NCBI GenBank assembly: GCA_003221805.1
Contig: QHUA01000002.1
Coordinates: forward strand, 24,300-71,640
From: Gemmatimonadota bacterium
GTDB taxonomy: Bacteria > Gemmatimonadota > Gemmatimonadetes > Gemmatimonadales > Gemmatimonadaceae
Length of the DNA stretch: 47,341 nucleotides
Direction: 5' to 3'
This document shows, piece after piece, positions 34,477 to 43,612 of this stretch (within the stretch, counting starts at the first letter, position 1; every line of letters begins with the position of its first letter). A model generated the notes under the pieces. The model ran no database searches and was not told the origin of the DNA. It saw only the letters and a list, made by a program, of their open reading frames with translations. The translations under genes were made by a program, and so were the position numbers.

Positions 34477-35208
34477 ATGTCCTCCACAATTTCATCCGGC
34501 GGACCACCCATCGTCGAGGTGGCCGAGCTTACGCGCGCCTTTGGTACGCGACGGGCGCTGGCGGGCGTCACGTTTTCGCTGGGCCGCGGGGAATGTCTGG
34601 CTCTGTTCGGCCCCAACGGTGCGGGGAAAACCACGTTGCTCCGCGTGCTTGCCGGGCTGCTCAGGCCCAGCTCCGGGAGCGCGCGCGTCTCCGGTATCCA
34701 GCTTCCGGGTGGTGCGCTCGCCCGCTCGCGAGTGGGGCTGATCTCGCATCGCACGATGCTCTACGAGGCGCTATCTCCGCGCGAGAACGTCTCATTTGCC
34801 GCCCGACTCTATGGAGTGCGTGACGTCAACGCGCGGGTCGAGGACTCGCTGCGAAGGATGTCGATGCTGGAGCGGGGCGACGCGCCGGTGCGATCCCTGA
34901 GCAGAGGGATGCAGCAGCGCGTATCGATCGCGCGAGCGATGGTCCACACTCCGCAGCTAGTCCTTGCCGACGAGCCGTACAGTGGCCTCGACGATGGTGG
35001 TGCGCGCGCGCTCACCTCATTGCTAGGCGAGCTGCGGTCGGCGGGCACGGCGATCATCGTCGTCACCCACAATCTCGCCGAGGGGTTGTCGCTGGCGACC
35101 CACGCCGCGGTGATGCAGCGGGGGCGATTCGTGCGCTACGACCCCGCCGATCGCATCGATGCCACGGCCTACTCGACGACGTATCGGGAGGCGTTGGCGG
35201 GTGGCTGA
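34477..35208 (+). CDS. ccmA: Haem exporter ATP-binding protein CcmA
   Basis: The 243-aa ABC ATPase has Walker A G-P-N-G-A-G-K-T (45-52), signature L-S-R-G-M-Q-Q-R and Walker B L-V-L-A-D-E-P, followed by Y-S-G-L-D. The short form, with ccmB, ccmC and ccmD following, identifies it as CcmA of the system I cytochrome c maturation machinery. There it drives release of holo-CcmE by ATP hydrolysis. The ATG at 34477 is used; 18 bases upstream is another in-frame start. Its stop overlaps ccmB by 8 bases. Confidence 0.92.
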   Translation: MSSTISSGGPPIVEVAELTRAFGTRRALAGVTFSLGRGECLALFGPNGAGKTTLLRVLAGLLRPSSGSARVSGIQLPGGALARSRVGLISHRTMLYEALSPRENVSFAARLYGVRDVNARVEDSLRRMSMLERGDAPVRSLSRGMQQRVSIARAMVHTPQLVLADEPYSGLDDGGARALTSLLGELRSAGTAIIVVTHNLAEGLSLATHAAVMQRGRFVRYDPADRIDATAYSTTYREALAGG

Positions 35209-35881
35209 CGTTCTGTTCGCCGCATGGGTGATCGCGCGAAAGGATCTTGCCATCGAATTCCGCACCCGGAGCGCTTTCTTCTCGGCGGTCATCTTCGCGC
35301 TACTGGGATTGGTGATTTTCTACTTCGCGTGGGACCCGACGGCGGTGACGGTCAATGATCTCGCACCGGGAGTGTTATGGGTGATCTTCACCTTTTCGGG
35401 ATTGCTCGGCCTGCACCGATCGTTCGGTGTGGAGACCGAGGATCACGCAATCGATGGCTTGCTCGCCTCACCCGTCAGCAGGGAATCGATCTTTCTCGGC
35501 AAGGCAATCGCGAATCTGATTTTCGTGGCAGCGGTGCAGCTGATCGCCATTCCCGCGTTGGTCGTTTTCTACAACCTGCCGCTTGGCAATGTGGCGATTC
35601 CGCTCATTGCAATTGCGTTTCTCGCTGCCGTCGGTCTTGTCGCGGTTGGAACTCTGTTCAGCGCGATGGCCGTCAACACCCGACTCGCCGAGCTGCTGTT
35701 GCCGATGCTGTCTCTTCCGTTCTTCGTCCCGATTGTGATCGCCGCATCTCAATCGACAGCGAAACTCTTGAGCGGCCGTCCGATCGTCGAGGCCGCCGCC
35801 TGGATCAAACTGCTGATCGCGTTCGACATCATCTTCGTCGCGGCGTGCACGGTAGCATATCCATTTACGGTGGATGATTAA
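35201..35881 (+). CDS. ccmB: Haem exporter permease CcmB
   Basis: The 226-aa integral membrane protein has six hydrophobic segments and the CcmB-typical region W-V-I-F-T-F-S-G-L-L-G-L-H-R-S-F plus E-D-H-A-I-D-G-L-L-A-S-P-V. CcmB forms the membrane part of the CcmABCD complex that loads haem on CcmE. The GTG start at 35201 overlaps ccmA. A 100-base gap separates it from ccmC, the largest gap in this block. It holds no recognised promoter, only a short dyad AACTA/TAGTT. Confidence 0.92.
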   Translation: MADVLFAAWVIARKDLAIEFRTRSAFFSAVIFALLGLVIFYFAWDPTAVTVNDLAPGVLWVIFTFSGLLGLHRSFGVETEDHAIDGLLASPVSRESIFLGKAIANLIFVAAVQLIAIPALVVFYNLPLGNVAIPLIAIAFLAAVGLVAVGTLFSAMAVNTRLAELLLPMLSLPFFVPIVIAASQSTAKLLSGRPIVEAAAWIKLLIAFDIIFVAACTVAYPFTVDD

Positions 35882-35981
35882 GTGTAAAGACAACTAGCTG
35901 CAGGTAGTTCCAGTTCGCAGTCGGCTCACGCATCGCAACACGCCGTTGTTTAAATTGCAGCGTAATGCATGGCACATCGAC

Positions 35982-36653
35982 ATGAAGATCTCCTGGCTTC
36001 CCACCATCGCGGGCGCGGCGGTGATTGCCACAGTCATTCGGGCGGCGTTCTTCACACCGCTCGAGGCGAAGCAGGGGGCAGCGCAAAAGATTTTCTACCT
36101 TCACGTGCCGGCGGCATGGGTTGCGTTTCTCGCCTTTTTTCTCGTCGCCGTCTCGAGCGGAGTATACCTCTGGCTGCGCGACTCCCGTCTCGACCGCTTC
36201 GCCGAGAGCTCGGCCGAGGTCGGTGTTGTCTTCACGACGGTGGTGCTGATCACGGGTCCACTCTGGGCAAAACCGATCTGGGGAACCTACTGGGCGTGGT
36301 GGGACGTAAGGCTGGTATCGACGCTCTTCCTGTGGTTCATCTACGTTTCATACATGGTTCTGCGTGGGGCAATCGAGTCGCCGCCTCTGCGAGCGCGGTA
36401 CTCGGCGGTCCTCGGCATCCTGGGCGCGTTTCTGATTCCGTTCATTCATCTCAGCGTTTACCTCTTCGCGACGATGCATCCGATGCCAATCGTCGGCAAA
36501 CCGAGCAAGCCCTCGCTGCCCAATGAGATGCTGCTGACACTCATGCTCTCGCTGGCTTCATTCACGCTGCTGTACTTTGCATTTCTGCGCGCTCGCTACC
36601 GCTACGCCGTCGAGCGCGACGCTGTCGCTGCTGCAATTGATCACGATGCCTGA
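35982..36653 (+). CDS. ccmC: Haem handling protein CcmC
   Basis: The 223-aa protein has six membrane segments and the tryptophan-rich motif W-G-T-Y-W-A-W-W-D (W104-D108 core). This motif defines the haem-handling protein family and presents haem at the periplasmic face. Conserved histidines occur in L-H-V-P-A-A-W and F-I-H-L-S-V. ATG at 35982 is preferred over a TTG 36 bases upstream. The last 8 bases overlap ccmD. Confidence 0.94.
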   Translation: MKISWLPTIAGAAVIATVIRAAFFTPLEAKQGAAQKIFYLHVPAAWVAFLAFFLVAVSSGVYLWLRDSRLDRFAESSAEVGVVFTTVVLITGPLWAKPIWGTYWAWWDVRLVSTLFLWFIYVSYMVLRGAIESPPLRARYSAVLGILGAFLIPFIHLSVYLFATMHPMPIVGKPSKPSLPNEMLLTLMLSLASFTLLYFAFLRARYRYAVERDAVAAAIDHDA

Positions 36654-36759
36654 TACCTCTCCGTACTATCACGTCGCGTACGCGATCGCTGTTGGCATTT
36701 ACGTGCTGTACGCAGTGAGTCTCTATCTCCGGCGCAACAAGGTGAGACGCAGCCAGTGA
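36646..36759 (+). CDS. ccmD: CcmD, small membrane subunit of the CcmABC complex
   Basis: A 37-aa peptide starting inside the end of ccmC. It has one membrane helix (A-Y-A-I-A-V-G-I-Y-V-L-Y-A-V-S-L) followed by a basic tail Y-L-R-R-N-K-V-R-R. Size, topology and position after ccmC fit CcmD, which stabilises the complex and helps release holo-CcmE. Its stop overlaps the next GTG start (GTGA). Confidence 0.82.
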   Translation: MPDTSPYYHVAYAIAVGIYVLYAVSLYLRRNKVRRSQ

Positions 36760-37898
36760 CCGATCTCACCGTGACGGCGATGGTCCCGGGCGAGGTCTCT
36801 GATCCGGTGAACGCGCAGATTCTCGCCGTGTCAGAGGATCGCATCGCGGGATTTGTCGCGGAGCCATTCGCGGCGATCGCTGCGGCGACCGGCATAAGCG
36901 AGGATGTCGTGATCGAACGGTTGCGAGCGATGCTTGCCGCGGGAGTGATTCGCCGCATCAGGCAAACGTTGATGGCGACAAATCTCGCTCCCGGCGCCCT
37001 GGTCGCGTGGCGTGTGCCGGCCGACAAGCTTGATTCCGCATTCAGGTACATGGTCGAAGAGGACCCGTTCTCGGGACACGTCGTCATACGATCGACGGAC
37101 GCCGAGACTCCCGGTTCCATCTACCGGTTGTGGACGACGCTGAAAGTGCCGCAAGGATTCTCGATGGAGCGACACTGCGAGTTTCTGGCGAAGAAGGTTG
37201 GCGCCGATGCATTTCGGGTCATGCCGGCAAAAAGACTCTACACCCTCGGCGTGGGACACGTACGTCGCCGCGGGATGGAGCCGGGGTCGCGGAGCGAAGA
37301 GCCGGGCCGAGTGCTCGATACGAACATCGTCGAGCTTTCGCCGCTCGAATGGCGTGTGCTCACCGCTTTGAAGCGGGAGCTTGCCGTCGATGAGATTGTT
37401 CCTGATCCATGGCGGATCCGCGCCGCCGAAGCCGGTGTCTCGCGCGATGAGTTTGTCCGGGTTGCCAGCTTGCTCAGCGAGCGGGGCGTGATCGGTCGCT
37501 TCTCGACGTTTCTCGAGCACGTGAAGCCCTCCGCGACGGGCGAGCGAGTGACACGTTACAACGCGTTGTTCCACTGGCGCGTTCCCACGGGCCGCGAGAT
37601 CGAAGCGGGAAAGGAGATCGGGCGTCACCACATTCTCACCCACGCCTACTGGCGTGAGGGTGGGCCCGAATTCGCCGAGGTGAACATCATGGCCGTTGCT
37701 CACGGAACCGACAAATCGCTGGTGCTGCAGCACAAGGCGGCGATCGACCGGCATCTGCAGCAGGCGAATATCCCGGTTCTTTATACGAACGTGTTCTGGG
37801 GCGGGCGCAGCGAGATCAAGCCTTCCGAGATTTCGCCTGTCGAGTACGCGAGATGGGCTGAGCGCGTCGGACTCTCCGACGGAGGGAGTGCGGCGTAG
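36756..37898 (+). CDS. Fused AhbA/AhbB-like (siroheme decarboxylase / Lrp-AsnC-like) protein
   Basis: The 380-aa protein is built of two similar halves, each with a winged-helix part and a ferredoxin-like domain. The N-half has P-F-A-A-I-A-A-A-T-G-I-S-E-D-V-V and G-V-I-R-R-I-R-Q-T-L, as in AhbA/NirD-type siroheme decarboxylases. The C-half repeats this as L-S-E-R-G-V-I-G-R-F-S-T-F-L and ends N-V-F-W-G-G-R-S. AhbAB remove acetate carboxyls from siroheme on an alternative haem route. The gene overlaps ccmD and the CobA-HemD fusion, so a tetrapyrrole role is likely. A regulator of Lrp/AsnC type remains possible. Confidence 0.72.
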   Translation: MTDLTVTAMVPGEVSDPVNAQILAVSEDRIAGFVAEPFAAIAAATGISEDVVIERLRAMLAAGVIRRIRQTLMATNLAPGALVAWRVPADKLDSAFRYMVEEDPFSGHVVIRSTDAETPGSIYRLWTTLKVPQGFSMERHCEFLAKKVGADAFRVMPAKRLYTLGVGHVRRRGMEPGSRSEEPGRVLDTNIVELSPLEWRVLTALKRELAVDEIVPDPWRIRAAEAGVSRDEFVRVASLLSERGVIGRFSTFLEHVKPSATGERVTRYNALFHWRVPTGREIEAGKEIGRHHILTHAYWREGGPEFAEVNIMAVAHGTDKSLVLQHKAAIDRHLQQANIPVLYTNVFWGGRSEIKPSEISPVEYARWAERVGLSDGGSAA

Positions 37899-39412
37899 TG
37901 ACCGAAGGCAAAGTTTTTCTTGTCGGCTCGGGCCCCGGTGATCCGGGTCTGATTACCGTTCGGGGGAGGCAGCTAATCGAATCTGCCGACGCCGTCGTTT
38001 ACGATGCTCTCGCCAATTCTACCTTGCTTCCACCCGGTGCACGCGAGACCGGACGACCCGAGCTGTATTACGTCGGCAAGCGCGGGGGCGCCAAAGACCC
38101 TGTCACGCAGGACGAGATCAATCAGCTGCTGGTGCGACTGGCGCGAGAGGGTAAGCGAGTCGTCCGACTCAAGGGCGGCGACCCGTTCGTGTTCGGACGC
38201 GGGAGTGAAGAAGCGCAGGCCATGAACGATGCTTCGGTGCCGTTCGAGGTAGTTCCCGGCGTCACAGCCGGCATTGCTGCGGCGGCGTACGCCGGAATTC
38301 CAGTCACACACCGCGGACTCTCGACTTCGGTGACCTTCGTCACCGGCCACGAGGATCCGTCGAAGCCGCACACCCAGACCAACTGGTCCGCTCTCGCCAA
38401 GGCGGGTGGCACGATCGTGCTGTACATGGGCGTAAAGACGCTCGCCAGCATCACCGACGCGCTGATGAAAGGTGGAATGTCTCCCGAAACTCCCGCTGCG
38501 GCAATTCAGTGGGGAACCCAACCACGCCAGCGCACGGTCGTCGCCACACTGGACACGATCGCCGCCAAAGCGCTCGAGGAAAACATCTCGGCGCCGGCAA
38601 TCATCGTGATCGGCTGGTCGGTGGTGCTTCGCGACGAGCTGAGCTGGTTCGAGAAGCGGCCGTTGTTCGGCAGACGCATCGTCGTCACACGCTCCACTCA
38701 ACAGGCGCAGGCATTGACCGAAAAGTTGCGCGACCTCGGCGCCGACGTGATCGAGATGCCTGCGACCCAGATCGCGCGGCTCGATCTTGCTCCGCTGCGC
38801 GAAGCAATCACTGAGTTGTCCCGGTATCAATGGCTGATTCTCACCAGCCAGAACGCGGTCTCGATCTTCTGGGAGCAGCTCCTCGGGGAAGGCCGGGACG
38901 CGCGTGCCCTCGCTGGACTGAAGGTAGCGGCGGTTGGTCCGGCGACCGCGGGCACGCTGCTCGAGCACGGGGTCGCCGTCGATGTGGTTCCACAGCGGTT
39001 CGTCGCTGAAGGTTTGCTGGAGATGATGCGCGAGCGCGATGATGTTGCGTCGAAGCGGATTCTTTATGTCACCGGAGAAGGATCGCGCGACGTATTGCCG
39101 CAGGGCCTCAGGGAGATAGGGGCCGAAGTCAATGTGATAGCGGCGTACCGGTCGATCGCCGACGGCCAGGGCGCAGAGAGGCTGGCGCGGGCAATCGAAG
39201 CGGGCAAGCTCGATCTGGCGACGTTTACATCGGGATCTGCGGTGCGAGGGTACGTCGATGCCATCGGCGAAGATTTGGCGGCGCAGGTTCCGGCGGCATC
39301 GATAGGGCCGCAGACCTCGGACGCACTTCGCGAAGCAGGGATCGAAGTGAAAGCTGAGGCAAAGGAATCGACGCTCGACGGACTCGTCTCAGCAGTGGTC
39401 AGTGCCGTCTAA
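37898..39412 (+). CDS. cobA-hemD: Fused uroporphyrinogen-III C-methyltransferase (CobA) and uroporphyrinogen-III synthase (HemD)
   Basis: The 504-aa fusion has residues ~1-245 as SUMT: G-S-G-P-G-D-P-G-L-I-T, L-K-G-G-D-P-F-V-F-G-R-G and V-V-P-G-V-T-A-G. Residues ~255-504 are HemD-like: R-R-I-V-V-T-R, L-T-S-Q-N-A-V and T-F-T-S-G-S-A-V-R. HemD closes hydroxymethylbilane to uroporphyrinogen III, and CobA methylates that to precorrin-2, the siroheme and cobalamin precursor. The GTG start shares one base with the previous stop. Order with hemC and hemB downstream supports the calls. Confidence 0.93.
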   Translation: MTEGKVFLVGSGPGDPGLITVRGRQLIESADAVVYDALANSTLLPPGARETGRPELYYVGKRGGAKDPVTQDEINQLLVRLAREGKRVVRLKGGDPFVFGRGSEEAQAMNDASVPFEVVPGVTAGIAAAAYAGIPVTHRGLSTSVTFVTGHEDPSKPHTQTNWSALAKAGGTIVLYMGVKTLASITDALMKGGMSPETPAAAIQWGTQPRQRTVVATLDTIAAKALEENISAPAIIVIGWSVVLRDELSWFEKRPLFGRRIVVTRSTQQAQALTEKLRDLGADVIEMPATQIARLDLAPLREAITELSRYQWLILTSQNAVSIFWEQLLGEGRDARALAGLKVAAVGPATAGTLLEHGVAVDVVPQRFVAEGLLEMMRERDDVASKRILYVTGEGSRDVLPQGLREIGAEVNVIAAYRSIADGQGAERLARAIEAGKLDLATFTSGSAVRGYVDAIGEDLAAQVPAASIGPQTSDALREAGIEVKAEAKESTLDGLVSAVVSAV

Positions 39413-40379
39413 GAAAAAGACCGATCCTGACGTCGTAAGAATTGGGACGCGAGCGTCGGAGCTTGCATTGCGTCAGGCGCGACTCGTGGAGAAGGCTCTG
39501 CTCGCGCGCGGAGTCATCGCCGAACTTGTGACGTTCAAAACGACGGGCGACAAGAAGCTCGACCAGCCGCTCACCGAGATCGGTGCCAAGGGACTGTTCA
39601 CTCGTGAGCTCGAGGTCGCGCTCTCGAAAAACAAAATCGACTGCGCCGTGCATTCGCTGAAGGATCTCCCGTCAGAATTGGCCGAGGGACTGGAGATCGT
39701 GGCGCAACTGGAGCGTGAAGATCCGCGCGATGTGCTGGTAGTCAATCGACAAACCGGTGCCGAGAGTCTGGATGAACTGCCGCCCGGGTCACGCGTCGGG
39801 ACGTCCAGCCTTCGCCGGCGCGCGCAACTGTTGGCACGCCGGCCCGATCTCGAGGTGGTCGAGCTGCGCGGCAACGTTCCAACGCGACTCAGCAAGGTCG
39901 AGAAGGGGAGCGTCCACGCGGCGGTTCTGGCGGCAGCCGGATTGATTCGCCTCGAGGTTCAGAGACGCATCACCATGTTTCTGGAGCCGCCCGAGTGGCT
40001 GCCAGCCGCGGGTCAGGGGGCGATCGCCATCCAGGCGCGGATCGACGACGACCGAATCAAACAGCTGCTGCTGCCCCTCGATCACGAGCCGACTTCGATC
40101 GCCACCCGCGCCGAGCGTGCGTTCCTGGCCGCGCTGGAGGGGGGATGTCAGGTGCCGATCGGCGCTCTCGTCAGCGACATCGACGACACCCCTACATTAT
40201 ATGGTATGCTCGCGGACCTGACCGGGCGGCACATCGTGCGGGGGTCGCGTCGCCTGGATCCGCGCGCGCCCGAGTCAACCGGCGAAACGTTGGCAGCCGA
40301 GATTCGATCGCGTGGTGGGGGCAGCTTGCTGGTCGAGCTCAGGCAGCTTTCCAAAATTCCCGCTCCACAGCCAGAATAG
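39402..40379 (+). CDS. hemC: Porphobilinogen deaminase (hydroxymethylbilane synthase)
   Basis: The 325-aa enzyme polymerises four porphobilinogen molecules. Visible are R-I-G-T-R-A-S-E-L-A-L-R-Q-A, H-S-L-K-D-L-P, G-T-S-S-L-R-R-R-A-Q-L and the dipyrromethane-cofactor cysteine C249 in E-G-G-C-Q-V-P-I-G. The GTG start overlaps the CobA-HemD stop by 11 bases. The stop abuts hemB with no gap. The C-terminal domain is complete. Confidence 0.96.
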   Translation: MPSKKKTDPDVVRIGTRASELALRQARLVEKALLARGVIAELVTFKTTGDKKLDQPLTEIGAKGLFTRELEVALSKNKIDCAVHSLKDLPSELAEGLEIVAQLEREDPRDVLVVNRQTGAESLDELPPGSRVGTSSLRRRAQLLARRPDLEVVELRGNVPTRLSKVEKGSVHAAVLAAAGLIRLEVQRRITMFLEPPEWLPAAGQGAIAIQARIDDDRIKQLLLPLDHEPTSIATRAERAFLAALEGGCQVPIGALVSDIDDTPTLYGMLADLTGRHIVRGSRRLDPRAPESTGETLAAEIRSRGGGSLLVELRQLSKIPAPQPE

Positions 40380-41360
40380 ATGCCCAGTTTTCCCAGCCAT
40401 CGGCCGCGGCGTCTCCGTCGCACGGCTGCACTTCGGAACCTGGTGCGCGAGACACATCTCGCGCCATCCCAGCTCATCCTCCCGGTGTTCGTTCGCGAGG
40501 GCAAGAACTTGCGCCGCGCCGTCGAGTCGATGCCGGGGGTCAATCAGACGTCAGTCGACGAGATGCTTCGCGATGCGGAAGCAGCGGCGAAAGCGAAAGT
40601 CGGTGGAATTATTCTGTTCGGCGTTCCCGACTCGAAGGATGCGATTGGTTCGTCGGCGTGGGACGAGAACGGCGCCGTGCAGAAGGGAGTGCAGGCGCTG
40701 AAGAAGGAGATTCCGGATCTCGTCGCCATCACCGACGTCTGCATGTGCGAGTACACCGACCATGGACACTGCGGCGTGCTGAAGAATGGAGAGGTCGATA
40801 ACGATGCGACGCTCAAGCTGCTGTCGCGGACTGCCCTCTCTCACGCCGCTGCCGGCGCCGACATCGTTGCGCCCAGCGACATGATGGATGGCCGGGTGCG
40901 GGCGATCAGGTGCGCGCTGGATGAAAACGACTTTGCCGGGGTCTCTATTCTCAGCTACGCCGCCAAGTACGCGTCGGCGTATTACGGTCCATTTCGCGAG
41001 GCGGCGGAGTCGGCTCCGAAATCGGGCGACCGTCGTGGCTACCAGATGGATCCCGGAAATGCCGACGAGGCGCTGCGCGAAGTGCGCGCTGACATCGATG
41101 AAGGAGCGGACGCGGTGATGGTGAAACCGGCCGGCCCATACCTCGACGTCATCACCCGCGTCAAAGCGGAAACAGGATATCCCGTTGCCGCATATCAGGT
41201 GAGCGGAGAGTACGCGATGATCTGCGCCGCCGCCGATCGCGGCTGGATCGACAAGGATCGAGTGATGATGGAATCGCTGCTCGGGATTCGACGCGCCGGC
41301 GCGGATTTCATCGTCAGCTACTTCGCGACGGACGCCGCGCGCGCTCTGGCGAGCGGTTAA
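40380..41360 (+). CDS. hemB: Delta-aminolevulinic acid dehydratase (porphobilinogen synthase)
   Basis: The 326-aa enzyme condenses two 5-aminolevulinate molecules to porphobilinogen. The zinc-type cysteine triad is present (C121, C123, C131 in [14 protein letters not shown]). The catalytic lysines are K196 (S-Y-A-A-K-Y-A-S) and K249 (M-V-K-P-A-G-P-Y). ATG follows the hemC stop directly. It supplies substrate for HemC, so the gene order is the reverse of the pathway order. Confidence 0.97.
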   Translation: MPSFPSHRPRRLRRTAALRNLVRETHLAPSQLILPVFVREGKNLRRAVESMPGVNQTSVDEMLRDAEAAAKAKVGGIILFGVPDSKDAIGSSAWDENGAVQKGVQALKKEIPDLVAITDVCMCEYTDHGHCGVLKNGEVDNDATLKLLSRTALSHAAAGADIVAPSDMMDGRVRAIRCALDENDFAGVSILSYAAKYASAYYGPFREAAESAPKSGDRRGYQMDPGNADEALREVRADIDEGADAVMVKPAGPYLDVITRVKAETGYPVAAYQVSGEYAMICAAADRGWIDKDRVMMESLLGIRRAGADFIVSYFATDAARALASG

Positions 41361-41392
41361 CTTCTACGGTCCACTAAGAATCAATCGCCAAA

Positions 41393-42427
41393 ATGCGCTA
41401 CAGGCAGTTCCCCGGAACTAACGTCCAGGCAAGCGAGATCGGCTTCGGCACCTGGACACTCTCGACTGGCTGGTGGGGAGAGAAGACCGACGACGAAGCG
41501 GTCGAGATGCTGCGCGTCGCCCACTCCAAGTACGGCATCAACTTCTTCGACACGGCCGACACCTACGGTAACGGTCGTGGTGAGCGACAGCTGGCGCAGG
41601 CATTTCGCGGCAAGCGCGGCGACGTCGTCTACTCCACCAAGATCGGCTACGACATCTATGATCCCGCCGCGCAGTCGGCGCGGCGCGGTCAGAACGAGCT
41701 ACCGCAGAAGTTCGATGGCGACTACATGCGCTTCGCGCTCGACAAGTGTCTCGAGCGACTGGAAACCGATCACATCGACGTGCTCCAGCTTCACAACATC
41801 AAGATGGAGCACGTGCGTGACGCTGCCATCTGGCAGACGCTGCGGGAGATGAAAGACGAAGGGCTTGTCACCGTCTGGGGCGCTGCTTTCGGACCGGCGA
41901 TCGGATGGCTGTACGAAGCGGTCGAGCTCTGCGAGCGCGAGAGCGACATCGGGACGATCCAGATGATCTGGAACATCCTCGAGCAGCATCCCGGGACGCC
42001 GATGATCGAAGCAGCGCGCGAGACGGCGCCCAATTGCTGCTTCAACATCAGAGTCACACACGCGTCGGGAATGCTGGAAGGTAGGTACACCGAAGACACT
42101 GTCTTCGCAGTCAACGACCATCGCCGTCATCGGCCGCGTTCGTGGCTCACCAATGGTTTGAAGAAAATCCGTACGCTCGATTTTCTCACCACTCAAATGA
42201 CACTGGGTCAGGCGGCGTTGAAGTGGCTACTGGCCGAACCCAAGGTCGTGACGACCCTGCCCAACATTTACGATCTCGACCAGCTCGACGAATTCGCGAC
42301 GGCGGCCGACAAGCCGAATCTGTCCGACTCGGAGATGCAGCATGTAGCCGAGCTCGCCGCGCACAATTTTGGCGTGGACGAGGAGCCCATGAGCTACAAG
42401 GGTACGATGCAGCGGGTCACTGCGTGA
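41393..42427 (+). CDS. Aldo/keto reductase
   Basis: The 344-aa AKR-superfamily TIM barrel has the catalytic tetrad regions F-F-D-T-A-D-T-Y-G-N-G (Asp and Tyr), Y-S-T-K-I-G-Y (Lys) and D-V-L-Q-L-H-N (His position). NADPH-dependent reduction of a carbonyl is expected, but the substrate is unknown. It follows hemB by 32 bases and overlaps the pyrophosphatase start (GTGA), so it probably belongs to the same transcript. The middle segment G-Q-N-E-L-P-Q-K-F-D-G-D-Y resembles the YajO/IolS-like group only loosely. Confidence 0.88.
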   Translation: MRYRQFPGTNVQASEIGFGTWTLSTGWWGEKTDDEAVEMLRVAHSKYGINFFDTADTYGNGRGERQLAQAFRGKRGDVVYSTKIGYDIYDPAAQSARRGQNELPQKFDGDYMRFALDKCLERLETDHIDVLQLHNIKMEHVRDAAIWQTLREMKDEGLVTVWGAAFGPAIGWLYEAVELCERESDIGTIQMIWNILEQHPGTPMIEAARETAPNCCFNIRVTHASGMLEGRYTEDTVFAVNDHRRHRPRSWLTNGLKKIRTLDFLTTQMTLGQAALKWLLAEPKVVTTLPNIYDLDQLDEFATAADKPNLSDSEMQHVAELAAHNFGVDEEPMSYKGTMQRVTA

Positions 42428-42966
42428 TCAACCCCTGGCACGAGCTGCCGGCGGGCATTCATCCGCCGGACAACGTCACCGCAGTAATTGAGATTCCGGC
42501 CGGCAGCAGAAACAAATACGAGCTGGACAAGTCGAGCGGCATGATTCGCCTCGATCGCGTTCTTTATTCCGCGGTGCACTATCCGGGAGACTACGGATTC
42601 ATTCCGCGCACGCTGCACGAAGATGGCGATCCACTCGACGTGCTCGTCCACCTCAACGAGCCAACGTTTCCTGGATGTCAGATCGACTGCCGGCCGTTGG
42701 GTGTGCTCAAGATGCTGGATAGGGGACAGCCTGACGACAAGATTCTGGCAGTGCCTTGTCACGATCCTTACTACCACGAGTACTTCGACATCGCCGATCT
42801 TTCACAGCATTATTTGAGGGAAGTGGAGCATTTCTTCCATATCTACAAGGACCTCGAGGGCCGCCGAGTTGAAATCGTCGGATGGGAGAAGAGCGAAGTG
42901 GCGGCCCGCGTGATCAATGAGTCGATCGAACGCTACCAGGAGAGGTTCCATCAGGTCGGCACCTAA
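42424..42966 (+). CDS. ppa: Inorganic pyrophosphatase (family I)
   Basis: The 180-aa soluble pyrophosphatase has the metal-binding signature D-G-D-P-L-D-V-L-V, an N-terminal V-I-E-I-P-A-G-S-R-N-K-Y-E and Y-P-G-D-Y-G-F-I-P. It hydrolyses PPi to two phosphates and pulls biosynthetic reactions forward. The GTG start at 42424 overlaps the aldo/keto reductase stop; a longer in-frame start would run through that gene and is rejected. Length and all key Asp/Lys/Tyr positions look intact. Confidence 0.95.
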   Translation: MINPWHELPAGIHPPDNVTAVIEIPAGSRNKYELDKSSGMIRLDRVLYSAVHYPGDYGFIPRTLHEDGDPLDVLVHLNEPTFPGCQIDCRPLGVLKMLDRGQPDDKILAVPCHDPYYHEYFDIADLSQHYLREVEHFFHIYKDLEGRRVEIVGWEKSEVAARVINESIERYQERFHQVGT

Positions 42967-43014
42967 GCATCATTCGGCGCTGCGGCGGAGCAAAGCCGCC
43001 AGCGGAGGACGATC

Positions 43015-43602
43015 ATGAACAGGCAGCGATCAATCGCCGCTTCATTTGCGCTGACGATGATGGTCGTCGCGCTGGTTGCGGCGTGCAATAAAGGAGAACA
43101 GCGGGCGGTTAAGGGACCGAGCGCGCCGAACGGCGCCGGTCACGACACCCTCAGCGATCTCACGCTGAACGAAGATGGCCTGGGCCAGATTCAGGTCGGG
43201 ATGAATCTCGACGACGCAGTCGGCATGGGACTTCTCAATGAGAATCCCAACATGAATTCGCAGTGCGACTTCGTTTTCCCGGCCGTGGGTGCCGGCATCC
43301 CCGACGGCGTGAGTGTGATGATCGTGAAGGGCAAGATAGCCCGCATTGACGTCGATACCGGGGCAGTCACCACCGACGACGGGGCCAAGATTGGCGATAG
43401 CGAAGATCGGATCAAGAGCATCTACGGTGACGATTTGAAGGTGGAGCCCCACAAGTACAACCCCGGCTGGCATTACATGACAGTCATGGGTGACAGCGCC
43501 AGCGCGGGGAAGGCAATTGTCTTCGAGACCGACGGAAAGAAAGTGACGATGTTTCGAGCAGGCCGGTTGCCTGAGGTGAAATGGGTGGAAGGGTGCGGAT
43601 AG
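43015..43602 (+). CDS. Hypothetical lipoprotein
   Basis: The 195-aa protein has a lipoprotein signal (V-V-A-L-V-A-A-C, Cys24). It continues with a Ser/Gly-rich stretch and a domain with L-G-Q-I-Q-V-G-M-N-L-D-D-A-V-G, then G-D-S-E-D-R-I-K-S-I-Y-G-D. Two cysteines, one in M-N-S-Q-C-D-F-V-F-P and one near the C-terminus (V-E-G-C-G), could form a disulfide. GGAGG lies 8 bases before the ATG. The family resembles small periplasmic proteins with such repeat-like G-M/D-A-V motifs, but no name is certain. Confidence 0.7.
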   Translation: MNRQRSIAASFALTMMVVALVAACNKGEQRAVKGPSAPNGAGHDTLSDLTLNEDGLGQIQVGMNLDDAVGMGLLNENPNMNSQCDFVFPAVGAGIPDGVSVMIVKGKIARIDVDTGAVTTDDGAKIGDSEDRIKSIYGDDLKVEPHKYNPGWHYMTVMGDSASAGKAIVFETDGKKVTMFRAGRLPEVKWVEGCG

Positions 43603-43612
43603 ACTTCCGCAA

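Noticed and set aside
32385-34754. Acetyl-CoA synthetase start at 34754
   Set aside because: The extra 122 residues lie antisense to ccmA and are low-complexity; Acs homology begins at the ATG at 34388.
42142-42966. Inorganic pyrophosphatase start at 42142 (274 aa)
   Set aside because: The extension overlaps the aldo/keto reductase gene; GTG at 42424 gives the standard length.
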